Shown piece after piece: positions 41,485-48,901 of a stretch of DNA of 64,000 bases (the first letter of the stretch is position 1; every line of letters begins with the position of its first letter). The stretch is from Acidimicrobiaceae bacterium (GTDB lineage: Bacteria > Actinomycetota > Acidimicrobiia > Acidimicrobiales > Ilumatobacteraceae): contig JADKGZ010000007.1 in NCBI GenBank assembly GCA_016722025.1, positions 62,001 to 126,000 of the forward strand, read 5' to 3'. The notes below the pieces were generated by a model, which saw only the letters and a list, made by a program, of their open reading frames with translations, was not told where the DNA came from and ran no database searches. A program made the translations under genes and the position numbers.

Positions 41485-42650
41485 CTGCGCGGCAGCCCCA
41501 GCACGTGCTCGGCGATGTAGCTCATGATCAGCTCCTGGCTGATGGGGGCGATGCGCATCAGCCTGGCCTCGCGGAAGTAGCGCTCGACGTGGTACTCGGT
41601 GGCATAGCCGAAGCCGCCGAGGGTCTGCACCGCGCGGTCGGCCGCGAAGAAGCCGGCCTCGGCGGCGAGGTACTTGGCGAGGTTCGCCTCTTCGCCGCAC
41701 GGCAGGCCGGCGTCGACCAGGCGGGCCGCTTCCTGCACCATCAGGTTGGCGGCCCGCAGCCGCGCGTGGGCCTCCGCCAGCGGGAAGGCGATGCCCTGGT
41801 TCTGTCCGATCGGGCGCCCGAAGACCACCCGCTGCTTGGCGTAGGCGACGGCTCGATCGAGCGCGACCCTGCCGATGCCGACGGCCTCGGCGGCGATGAG
41901 CACTCGCTCGGCGTTGAGGCCGTCGAGCAGGTAGCGAAAACCTTCGCCTTCCTCGCCGACACGATCCGCCACCGGCACCACGACCTGGTCGTAGGTGGTC
42001 TCGCACGAGGCGACGGCGTTGCGGCCCATCTTCGGGATGGGCGCCACACCGACGCCGGGGGAGTGCTTGTCGACCAGGAAGAGGGTCATGCCGTCGGTGG
42101 GCTTGCGGCACTGTTCGAGCGGTGTCGTGCGCGTGAGCAGCAGTATGCGGTCGGCCTCGAGGGCTTTCGACGTCCACACCTTGCGGCCCGTGATCACGTA
42201 GTGGTCGCCGTCTCGTACGGCGCGAGTGGTGATGCGCGACGTGTCCGTGCCGGCATCGGGTTCGGTGACACCGAAGGCGACGTGCAGGCTGCCATCGGCC
42301 ACCGCCGGCAGGAACCGCTGCCGCATCTGCTCGCTGCCGTGGCGGATGACGGGTTGCATGCCGAAGATGCTCATGTGCAATGCCGACGCGCCGTTCATCG
42401 CGGCGCCCGACGCGGCGACTTCCTCGAGCACCGCTGCGGCCTCGACGATGCCGCGACCACCGCCGCCGTACTGCTCGGGGATGGCGATGCCGACCCAACC
42501 GCCGGCGGCCATGTCGCGGTAGAAGTCCCATGGAAAGCGGTGCTCGCTGTCGCACGTGGCCCAGTAGGTGTCGTCGTAATTGCTGCACAGTCTCGCGACG
42601 TGCTCGCGGATGAGTTGCAGGTCGTCTCGCTCGCTGGTCACGCGTGTCAC
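41478..42650 (-). CDS. Acyl-CoA dehydrogenase
   Basis: A 390-residue dehydrogenase: 'GIAIPEQYGGGGRGIVEA', 'FGVTEPDAGTDTSRI', 'YAKQRVVFGRPIGQNQGIAF' and 'QTLGGFGYATEYHVERYF'. Where MCAD-type enzymes have the catalytic Glu (YEGTSEI) it reads RIAPISQELI. A Glu in 'DGLNAERVLIAAE' corresponds to the alternative base used by isovaleryl-CoA dehydrogenase, so a branched substrate is possible. It overlaps the end of the Rieske gene by 7 bases tail to tail and diverges from the HD-domain gene. Confidence 0.92.
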   Translation of the reverse strand: MTRVTSERDDLQLIREHVARLCSNYDDTYWATCDSEHRFPWDFYRDMAAGGWVGIAIPEQYGGGGRGIVEAAAVLEEVAASGAAMNGASALHMSIFGMQPVIRHGSEQMRQRFLPAVADGSLHVAFGVTEPDAGTDTSRITTRAVRDGDHYVITGRKVWTSKALEADRILLLTRTTPLEQCRKPTDGMTLFLVDKHSPGVGVAPIPKMGRNAVASCETTYDQVVVPVADRVGEEGEGFRYLLDGLNAERVLIAAEAVGIGRVALDRAVAYAKQRVVFGRPIGQNQGIAFPLAEAHARLRAANLMVQEAARLVDAGLPCGEEANLAKYLAAEAGFFAADRAVQTLGGFGYATEYHVERYFREARLMRIAPISQELIMSYIAEHVLGLPRSY

Positions 42651-42705
42651 GGTAGACCTTCCCTCGGCCTACCATCGGCCCGACCGCAGAGAACGGAGCT
42701 CACCG

Positions 42706-43275
42706 ATGCAGACCGTGCAGTTCACCCAGATGCGCGACGGTACGAAGGCCGAGTACGACTTGTTGCACGAGATGGAGCGCCACTACATCGCGGCTCTTCC
42801 CGACCGCATCCTCGGCGCGTTGCGTGCGCTCGACGACGGCCTCGGCGGCTATCGGGTCTCGCGGCTACAGCACTCGCTGCAGGCGGCCACTCGAGCCGAG
42901 CGCGACGGGGCCGACAGCGATTGGGTGGTCGCCGCGCTCGTGCACGACATCGGCGACGCGTTGGCACCGGAGAACCACTCGCAGCTCGCCGCCGCCGTCA
43001 TCCGCCCATACGTGCGCGCGGAGGTGACGTGGGCTGTGCTGATGCACGGCGTCTTCCAGCAGCACTACTACGGCCATCACCTCGGGCTCGATCCCGATGC
43101 TCGTGAGGCACATCGCGACAACGAGTGGTTCGCTGCCTGTGAACGGTTCTGCGAACGGTGGGATCAGGCGTCGTTCGATCCCGACTACCCGACCGAAGCC
43201 CTGGAGCACTTCGTGCCGATGCTGCGCGACGTGTTCGGCCGGGCGGCGTTCGACCCGGCAATCGTGGGCGAGTGA
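42706..43275 (+). CDS. HD-domain protein, PhnZ-like (second copy)
   Basis: A 189-residue HD domain, paralogous to 2552-3097. Ligands H56 (RLQHSLQ), H80-D81 (LVHDIGD), H91 (ENH), H114 (LMHG) and D153 (RWDQ) are all kept. Shared wording includes 'RPYVR', 'HYYG' and 'EALEHFVPMLRDVF'. GGAG lies 7 bases before ATG 42706. PhnZ-type enzymes use a mixed-valence diiron centre to cleave a C-P bond; related ones open C-C bonds. The substrate is unknown. It starts 55 bases from the divergent acyl-CoA dehydrogenase. Confidence 0.7.
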   Translation: MQTVQFTQMRDGTKAEYDLLHEMERHYIAALPDRILGALRALDDGLGGYRVSRLQHSLQAATRAERDGADSDWVVAALVHDIGDALAPENHSQLAAAVIRPYVRAEVTWAVLMHGVFQQHYYGHHLGLDPDAREAHRDNEWFAACERFCERWDQASFDPDYPTEALEHFVPMLRDVFGRAAFDPAIVGE

Positions 43276-43330
43276 CTCTGCTGGTGACTCTGCTGGTGAC
43301 GGCTACTTGCTGGTGACGGCTACTTGCTGG
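43273..43330. repeat. Nested tandem duplications at convergent gene ends
   Basis: A 12-base unit (TGACTCTGCTGG) occurs twice in a row at 43273-43296. A 17-base unit (TGACGGCTACTTGCTGG) then occurs twice at 43297-43330; both units end in TGCTGG. The array spans the stop of the HD gene and the last codons of the convergent hydrolase. It looks like replication slippage. Confidence 0.75.
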
Positions 43331-44510
43331 TGATCGTCACCGGCGTGTCGTAGGCGCCGGCCACGTCGTCGCCGAGGCCGACGGCTTCGGTGTCGATCCC
43401 GAACAGGTTGCGCACCCAGGCGGTGACTGCGTGGTTGATGATCGGGAACGTGATGTCGACCGGGATGGCCGGTGGCACGCATCCGTCCTCTCCAAGTGAG
43501 CGCAGCTGTGGGATCGAATCGAGGAGCGCACCGAGGCCGCTGGCTTCTGCCACACCGATGATGCCGGTGCCGTTGCCGAAGGTGCAGAAGTCGTCGAACG
43601 CGTTGTGACCGGCGCCCTCGATCTCCCACAGCAGGCTGGGCGAGGGAGCGGCCTCGAACGCCGGCTGGGTGAGGGTGGCGAACGACGCCAACGCGTCGAC
43701 GGATCCGCCGATGAAGAACGACGGCTTTCCGGGCAGGGGAGCGGTGGTGGTGGTGGTGGCGCCCTCGACCGCCGGGCCGCCCCGGAACACTCCCGATGCC
43801 AGCGACACGTAGCCGTCGATCCTGCGATCGGCGGCGGCCGCCAGCACCGTGCCGCCTCCCGCCGAATGGCCCACGGCCGCTACCTTCTCCGCATCGACGT
43901 GGCCGTTGAATCGGCTGGTTGCGTCGGCGCCCAGGGTTGTGATCAGCTCCAGGCCCCGCAACATGTCGTCGACGGAGTCGCCCCCGTCGCCGGTGGCCGT
44001 GCCGGTGAGAAAGTTCTCCAGCGCCCGCGACGGGTGGTCGACCGAGACGACGATCATGCCCCAGCTGGCGAGGTTGGACGTGAGGAACGAGCTCTGCAGG
44101 CGCATGCCCGCGACCCCGTGACTGAACAGCACCACCGGGAAGGAGCCGTCTGCGAGGAGGGCGTCGCGACCGGCCGGGTAGCTATAAGTGGACGGGGCGT
44201 CGCCGGTGAGGATGGCTCGGATGCCCTCGCCGACGAAGTCGCGCATGTCGTACGTCTCGGTGCCGCTGGTGCCGGCCGCCGCCGGGTACCAGATCTCCAC
44301 CTTCGGGCCTTTGGCGAGTTGCAGCGTCGTGACACCGACCGGAAAGTCGCCGTACTCGGAGTAGGCGAGCGCCTGCTCGGCGATGTCGATGGTGGTCGGC
44401 GAGTTGTCGGTGGGAGCGGCGGCGGTGCTGTTCGTCGATTGCTGGGCGTCGCTGCACGCAGCGAGGACGAGCAGCGCGGCGACCGGGGCGGCGAAGCGGC
44501 GGGAGAGCAT
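43320..44510 (-). CDS. Secreted alpha/beta-hydrolase lipoprotein
   Basis: A 396-residue hydrolase of the dienelactone hydrolase / PAF-acetylhydrolase-like group. The signal peptide ends in VLAACS, a lipobox. 'FPVVLFSHGVAGMRLQSSFL' holds the oxyanion strand, GHSAGGG the nucleophilic Ser, and 'EGAGHNAFDDFC' the likely catalytic His. It should act on an ester outside the cell membrane. The upstream region carries operator-like site F. Its 3' end runs into a tandem duplication. Confidence 0.83.
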   Translation of the reverse strand: MLSRRFAAPVAALLVLAACSDAQQSTNSTAAAPTDNSPTTIDIAEQALAYSEYGDFPVGVTTLQLAKGPKVEIWYPAAAGTSGTETYDMRDFVGEGIRAILTGDAPSTYSYPAGRDALLADGSFPVVLFSHGVAGMRLQSSFLTSNLASWGMIVVSVDHPSRALENFLTGTATGDGGDSVDDMLRGLELITTLGADATSRFNGHVDAEKVAAVGHSAGGGTVLAAAADRRIDGYVSLASGVFRGGPAVEGATTTTTAPLPGKPSFFIGGSVDALASFATLTQPAFEAAPSPSLLWEIEGAGHNAFDDFCTFGNGTGIIGVAEASGLGALLDSIPQLRSLGEDGCVPPAIPVDITFPIINHAVTAWVRNLFGIDTEAVGLGDDVAGAYDTPVTITSK

Positions 44511-44563
44511 CCGGCGAGCCTGCCACGGCCGGCGAGGGCGTGCTCTGTCGGAAAGCGACGGGC

Positions 44564-44579
44564 GTGATCGTTCGTTCAG
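44564..44579. promoter_or_regulatory. Operator-like 16-bp dyad (site F)
   Basis: The minus strand reads CTGAACGAACGATCAC, matching site C (11729) at 14 of 16 bases. It lies 54-69 bases upstream of the lipoprotein hydrolase start (44510) and about 45 bases before the tRNA gene on the other strand. Control of the hydrolase by the same regulator as the amine-catabolic genes is inferred. Confidence 0.5.
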
Positions 44580-44624
44580 CCGCTATCGTGCAGGCGCCGC
44601 TACCGGGGTTCTACCGGCAGTCAT

Positions 44625-44699
44625 GGCGACGTGGCCGAGTGGCTGAGGCAACGGCCTGCAAAGCCGTCCACATGGGTTCAATTCCCATCGTCGCCTCCA
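44625..44699 (+). tRNA. tRNA-Cys (GCA)
   Basis: Acceptor GGCGACG (44625-44631) pairs with CGTCGCC (44689-44695), followed by discriminator T and an encoded CCA. The anticodon stem CGGC/GCCG encloses the loop CTGCAAA with anticodon GCA at 44658-44660. The T-arm is ATGGG/CCCAT with loop TTCAATT. U73 is the identity base expected for tRNA-Cys. Confidence 0.97.
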
Positions 44700-44700
44700 C

Positions 44701-44732
44701 AGCCCCTGAGCAGGTTCGCCTGTTCAGGGGCT
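44701..44732 (+). terminator. Intrinsic terminator of tRNA-Cys
   Basis: A 14-bp stem (44701-44714 with 44719-44732, one G-T wobble) closes a TTCG tetraloop directly after the CCA end. The downstream bases GTTGTG give only a weak U-tract, as often seen in actinobacteria. Confidence 0.85.
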
Positions 44733-44773
44733 GTTGTGCGTGCGCTCGCCGGTGCCGTCATTACGCTCGGGCG

Positions 44774-45358
44774 ATGGAGTCGATCGCGCTCGTCGCAGCT
44801 GGCTGGGCCTCTGGTCTCAACGCCTACCTCACGCTCCTCATCCTGGGTGTCGCCGGGCGCGCTGGGTGGGCCGAAACGCCCCACGACCTGCAGCAGACGT
44901 GGGTGCTGGCGGCCGCGGGTGTGGCGTTCGTGATCGAGTTCGTCATCGACAAGGTGCCCATCCTCGACAGCCTGTGGGATCTGGGGCACACGTTCATCCG
45001 TCCGGTGGTGGGCGGGCTCACCGGTGCTGCGATCGCCGGCGCCCAGCTGGGGCGGCCGGCGGCGTTCGCGCTGGCCGCCGGCCTCGCCCTGATCGGCCAC
45101 CTCACCAAGACCACCAGCAGGCTGGCCATCAACATGTCGCCCGAGCCGCTCACCAACATCCTCGCCAGCGTCGCCGAGGACGGCCTCGTCGCCGTGCTCG
45201 TCGCCCTGGCGATGGCATACCCGAAGACTGCAACGGTCATCGCCGTGCTGGCCGCAGTCATCGGCGTGCTGGTGGCGATCCTGCTGTGGAAGTTCGCCAA
45301 GCGGGGTCTGCGACGCGTTCGAGGCTGGCTGCAACAGCGCCGGCCTGCCACGAGCTGA
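44774..45358 (+). CDS. DUF4126 membrane protein
   Basis: A 194-residue protein with about four to five hydrophobic helices: ~5-25, 45-60, 78-115 and 145-172. It has 'GLNAYLTLLILGVAGR' and 'EFVIDKVPILDSLWDLGHTF', the DUF4126 signature region. The C-terminus is strongly basic and cytoplasmic. ATG 44774 is the only start downstream of the tRNA terminator with a full family length. The function of the family is unknown. Confidence 0.82.
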   Translation: MESIALVAAGWASGLNAYLTLLILGVAGRAGWAETPHDLQQTWVLAAAGVAFVIEFVIDKVPILDSLWDLGHTFIRPVVGGLTGAAIAGAQLGRPAAFALAAGLALIGHLTKTTSRLAINMSPEPLTNILASVAEDGLVAVLVALAMAYPKTATVIAVLAAVIGVLVAILLWKFAKRGLRRVRGWLQQRRPATS

Positions 45359-45438
45359 GGCCGGCGCGGCGCCCCCGTACGAGCCGCCGGCGCGCCCGCT
45401 GACATGCTGGGGCGGGGCAGTGACCAAGGGGGGCTTCG

Positions 45439-47070
45439 ATGTCGGGCTGGAACTTCGCGGATGTGTACGAGGCGGTGGCGGCGAAGGTGCCGGCACGCCC
45501 GTGCCAGGTGCAGGGCGACCGCATCATCACCTGGGGCCAGTTCGACGCCCGCGCCGATGCGCTCGCGGCAGATCTGCTCGCCGCCGGGCTCACTCGCCAG
45601 AGCAAGGTCGCCGCCTACCTGTTCAACTGCCCCGAGTACCTCGAGACCTACGTTGCCGCGTTCAAGGGCGGCTTCGCGCCGGTCAACACCAACTACCGCT
45701 ACGGGCACGACGAGATCGTGTACCTCTTCGACAACGCCGATGCGGAGGCCGTGGTGTTCCATGCCGCGTTCGTCGATCTGGTGGAAGCCGTTCGACACGA
45801 GCTGCCGAAGGTGCGCCGGTGGTACTGCGTGGCCGACGGCACCACGGCCGTGCCCGACTGGGCCACCGACTACGAGGCGGTGGTGGCGGTACCGGTGGCC
45901 GGCCCGGTGCGCGGCCCGTGGGGCCGCAGCGGCGACGATCTGCTGCTGCTCTACACCGGCGGCACCACCGGCATGCCCAAGGGCGTGATGTGGCGCCAGG
46001 ACGACCTGTTCAACGTGCTCGGTTCGGGTGGCAACGCGGTGCTGGGCATCGGCCCCGCCGCCACCATCGACGAGGTCGCCGAGCGGTTGTCGCCCGACAC
46101 GGCCGGCTTCGTGCTGCTCTCGGCCTGCCCGTTGATGCACGGCACCGGCCAGTTCTCGAGCCTGATCGCGATGAACCTCGGCGGCTGCGTCGTCTCGTTG
46201 CCGTCTCGCCACTTCGACGTGGGCGAGCTGCTCGGCGAGGTGCAGCGCAACCGCGTCAACTCGGTGATCATCGTCGGTCAAGCGTTCGCCGGCCCCATCC
46301 TCGAACACCTCGATGCCAGCCCCGACCAGTTCGACCTCTCCAGCGTGGTCATGATCTCCTCGTCAGGGGTGATGTGGAGCCAGGACAACAAGCAGGGTCT
46401 GCTGCGGCACGTCCCGCAGGCGGCGCTGTTCGACTCGTTCGGGTCGTCGGAGGCCGTGGGCATGGGAGCTTCTGTCTCCACCGCCGATGGCGCAAGCCAG
46501 ACCGCTCGCTTCCAGCTGGGCCCCAACTGCGTGGTGTTCACCGAGGATGGCCGCCGCGTGCAACCGGGCTCCGGCGAGCGTGGCCTGGTGGCAGTCGGCG
46601 GCTACATCCCGCTGGGCTACTACAAGGACGAGGTGAAGTCAGCAGCGACGTTCCGCACCTTCGAGGACCGGCGCTGGAGCGTGCCCGGCGACTGGGCCGA
46701 GGTCGCCGACGATGGCACCCTGCTGCTGCTGGGGCGCGGCTCGGTGTGCATCAACAGCGGCGGCGAGAAGGTGTTTCCCGAGGAAGTGGAAGAAGCGTTG
46801 AAGCAACACGCCAGCGTGCGCGATGCAGTGGCGGTCGGCATCCCCGACGCGCGGTTCGGCGAGACCATCTGCGCAGTGGTGGAGGCGGCGCCTGGCGCCT
46901 CGCCGGTGCTGCACGAGCTGAGTGAGCACGTGAAGTCGCATCTCGCCCATTACAAGGCGCCGCGGCACCTGGTGGTCGTCGATTCCATCGGGCGGGCGCC
47001 GAACGGCAAGGTCGACTATCGGCGACTCACGGCCGTTGCGGTCGAGCGTCTTGGCGGCGCCGGCCTCTAG
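45439..47070 (+). CDS. AMP-forming acyl-CoA synthetase (FadD-like)
   Basis: A 543-residue ANL enzyme that activates a fatty or other carboxylic acid. Core motifs: LLYTGGTTGMPKGVMW, 'DSFGSSEAVGMG', 'VPGDWAEVADDGTLLLLGRG' and APNGKVDYRRL with the catalytic Lys. The 'VNTNYRYGHDEIVYLFDNADAE' segment is typical of mycobacterial-type FadD proteins. It stands between a DUF4126 gene and a small membrane protein gene, so context does not reveal the substrate. Confidence 0.92.
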   Translation: MSGWNFADVYEAVAAKVPARPCQVQGDRIITWGQFDARADALAADLLAAGLTRQSKVAAYLFNCPEYLETYVAAFKGGFAPVNTNYRYGHDEIVYLFDNADAEAVVFHAAFVDLVEAVRHELPKVRRWYCVADGTTAVPDWATDYEAVVAVPVAGPVRGPWGRSGDDLLLLYTGGTTGMPKGVMWRQDDLFNVLGSGGNAVLGIGPAATIDEVAERLSPDTAGFVLLSACPLMHGTGQFSSLIAMNLGGCVVSLPSRHFDVGELLGEVQRNRVNSVIIVGQAFAGPILEHLDASPDQFDLSSVVMISSSGVMWSQDNKQGLLRHVPQAALFDSFGSSEAVGMGASVSTADGASQTARFQLGPNCVVFTEDGRRVQPGSGERGLVAVGGYIPLGYYKDEVKSAATFRTFEDRRWSVPGDWAEVADDGTLLLLGRGSVCINSGGEKVFPEEVEEALKQHASVRDAVAVGIPDARFGETICAVVEAAPGASPVLHELSEHVKSHLAHYKAPRHLVVVDSIGRAPNGKVDYRRLTAVAVERLGGAGL

Positions 47071-47079
47071 AGTGCTCGC

Positions 47080-47574
47080 ATGGATCGTTCACCCGCGATG
47101 ATCGGCGACGACACGCTGCTCGAAGCACCGGCGGCCAAGTGCCCCATCGACCACACCGCTCGCGCGGGCACCTGCCCCGTCGGGTTCGACGGCGAGCCGC
47201 GGCCTGCACCGCAGCGGTCACGCGCCGACCTGATGATGCGCTCGTTGCTGCGCATCCACGAGCGGCCGGCGGGCCTCACCTCCGGCGATGCCTACTCCGC
47301 GTTCCAGAAGTCGATGCTCATCTCGGCGGTGCGGTGCACGCTCACCTACGTGGTGTTTCCGTTCGTGCTGCCCACCGTCGGGCTGGCAACGGGGGTCGGC
47401 CCCGTCATCGGCATCGTCATCGGTGTCTTTGCCATGGTGTGCGACGTGTTCTCCATCCGGCGGTTCTTCGCGGTCGACCATCGGTGGCGTTGGCACTTCA
47501 CGATCGTCGCGCTGTCGGTGATCAGCCTGTTGTGGGTGCTGCTCATCCGCGACATCGCCCACCTGCTGAGCTGA
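47080..47574 (+). CDS. Small membrane protein with N-terminal CPxDH...CP motif
   Basis: A 164-residue protein of unknown family. The first ~75 residues are soluble and include KCPIDHTARAGTCPVGF, two CP dipeptides and a His that could bind metal or haem. Three hydrophobic helices follow: ~88-105, ~108-128 and ~138-158. It starts 9 bases after the acyl-CoA synthetase and is followed by a methyltransferase gene after 11 bases, so the three may be an operon. ATG 47098 is an alternative start. Confidence 0.6.
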   Translation: MDRSPAMIGDDTLLEAPAAKCPIDHTARAGTCPVGFDGEPRPAPQRSRADLMMRSLLRIHERPAGLTSGDAYSAFQKSMLISAVRCTLTYVVFPFVLPTVGLATGVGPVIGIVIGVFAMVCDVFSIRRFFAVDHRWRWHFTIVALSVISLLWVLLIRDIAHLLS

Positions 47575-47585
47575 CGGAGGCGCCG

Positions 47586-48200
47586 GTGGGCATCTATCGC
47601 GACCGTGTGCTGCCGCACCTCGTCGACAGGGCCTGCGGCAGCCGTGAGCTCAGCGAGTGGCGGGCACGCGTCACCGAGGGGCTGTGGGGCACCATCGTCG
47701 AGATCGGCTTCGGGTCGGGCCTCAACGTGCCGGTCTACCCAGCCGACGTGCACCACGTGTTCGCGGTGGAGCCGGCACACGTGGCGCGCCGGCTCGCCGA
47801 GCCGCGCGTGGCGAAGAGCCACGCGCGCATCGAGCACGTGGGGCTCGACGGTCAACTGCTGCCGCTGCCCGATGCCAGTTGCGACGGTGCGCTGTCCACG
47901 TTCACGCTCTGCACCATTCCCGACGTGGCCGCCGCGCTCGGTGAGCTGCGCAGGGTGCTGCGTCCCGGCGGTCGCTTCCACTTCCTGGAGCACGGCATCG
48001 CGCCCGATGCGGGTGTGGCGGCATGGCAGCGCCGCCTCGAGCCGATGCAGCGCCGGGTGGCCGACGGTTGTCACCTCACCCGCGACCCAGTGGCGCTGGT
48101 GCGCGCCGCCGGCTTCGAGGTGCTGCGGTACGAGAGCAGGTTTGCTCGTGGCCCGAAGCCGTGGTCGTACATGACCGAGGGCTTCGCCATCTCGGCCTGA
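47586..48200 (+). CDS. Class I SAM-dependent methyltransferase
   Basis: A 204-residue methyltransferase starting at GTG 47586 with GGAGG just upstream. Motif I is VEIGFGSGLNVP, followed by an acidic strand end (VFAVEPAH), 'GLDGQLLPLPDASCDGALST' and 'LRRVLRPGGRFHFLEHG'. It belongs to the UbiE/methyltransf_11 group, which covers many small-molecule methylations. The substrate is unknown. It follows the membrane protein gene after 11 bases. Confidence 0.85.
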   Translation: MGIYRDRVLPHLVDRACGSRELSEWRARVTEGLWGTIVEIGFGSGLNVPVYPADVHHVFAVEPAHVARRLAEPRVAKSHARIEHVGLDGQLLPLPDASCDGALSTFTLCTIPDVAAALGELRRVLRPGGRFHFLEHGIAPDAGVAAWQRRLEPMQRRVADGCHLTRDPVALVRAAGFEVLRYESRFARGPKPWSYMTEGFAISA

Positions 48201-48227
48201 GCCGCGCCGGTGCGGCAGACTGACTCG

Positions 48228-48629
48228 ATGATGCGTTCCGACGATCTGAAGGCGCTGCGCGAACAGGTGGTGCGCACTCACATGCAGTCGGAGAACACAC
48301 AGCAGTTCGACGAGACGATCGGTACCTTCAGCCACCCCTACTACGAGTTGGTCGCGACCGGCGAGGTGTTCGACGGCGAGCAGGCCGTGCGCGACTACTA
48401 CCGAGCCAGTCGCGCCGCCACGCCCGACCAGCGCAACGAGTTGATCGCGATGCACAGCACCGACGATGCGGTGATCGTCGAGTTCTGGTTGCGCGGCACA
48501 CCGGCCGGCAGCGCTCGTGGGTTCGAGTGCCGGATGATCGCGATCTTCGAGTTCGATGGCGAGCGGATCGTGAGCGAGCGGGTCTACTGGGATCGTCAGA
48601 CCATTCGTCGGCAACTGCTGGGCACGTAG
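48228..48629 (+). CDS. SnoaL/NTF2-like protein
   Basis: A 133-residue protein with the cone-shaped NTF2-like fold pattern: an N-terminal helix (LKALREQVVRTHMQSENTQQ), 'GEVFDGEQAVRDYYRASRAA' and a C-terminal sheet (FECRMIAIFEFDGERIVSERVYWD). Such proteins may be isomerases, hydrolases or ligand carriers; no specific catalytic set can be named. ATG 48228 is followed at once by a second ATG at 48231, either of which could be used. Confidence 0.75.
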   Translation: MMRSDDLKALREQVVRTHMQSENTQQFDETIGTFSHPYYELVATGEVFDGEQAVRDYYRASRAATPDQRNELIAMHSTDDAVIVEFWLRGTPAGSARGFECRMIAIFEFDGERIVSERVYWDRQTIRRQLLGT

Positions 48630-48670
48630 GCATCGCGCAGGTGTGGGTTGCGGCGAACTCGCCGTGCCCG

Positions 48671-48686
48671 ATACCCTATGGGGTAT
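48671..48686. promoter_or_regulatory. CsoR-type palindrome over the start of a small Cys-rich gene
   Basis: ATACCC-TATG-GGGTAT is a perfect 6-4-6 dyad ending within the ATG at 48685. The TACCC/GGGTA arms match the operator style of CsoR/RcnR-family copper and persulfide sensors. Since the dyad overlaps the start codon, binding should block transcription of a possibly leaderless mRNA. No csoR gene is in the window. Confidence 0.55.
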
Positions 48687-48879
48687 GTGCCGACGTGTGA
48701 CCTGCAAGACCTGTAGCAAACCCAACTGGGCCGGTTGCGGCGCCCATGTGGAGATGGTGCTGGGCGATGTGCCCAAGGCCGACAGGTGTCGTTGCCGCGA
48801 CACAGCCGCGCGGCCGACGACAGTTGCGAGCGCCGACGCCGGCATGAGCTCCAAGTTCAAGGCCTGGCTGAAGAAGTAG
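48685..48879 (+). CDS. Small Cys-rich protein (putative metal-binding)
   Basis: A 64-residue protein starting MCRRVTCKTCSKPNWAGCGA and continuing with 'HVEMVLGDVPKADRCRC'. Six cysteines and one His within about 35 residues look like a compact zinc- or copper-binding knot; the tail is Ala/Lys-rich. Similar short proteins are widespread but uncharacterised. ATG 48685 is chosen because the family begins MCR; an in-frame GTG at 48643 would add a non-homologous leader. The start is overlapped by a CsoR-like palindrome, hinting at copper or persulfide response. Confidence 0.75.
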   Translation: MCRRVTCKTCSKPNWAGCGAHVEMVLGDVPKADRCRCRDTAARPTTVASADAGMSSKFKAWLKK

Positions 48880-48901
48880 GCGCGGCCCGCGGCCGGCCGG
48901 C

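Noticed and set aside
39043..42675. Very long open frame on the minus strand through the Rieske gene (over 1,200 codons)
   Set aside because: It joins real genes (binding protein and acyl-CoA dehydrogenase frames) through antisense of the Rieske gene. The middle part has no family motifs and is an effect of high GC with few stops.
43273..43330. CRISPR-like repeats
   Set aside because: Units are directly adjacent with no spacers and only two copies each; tandem duplication explains them.
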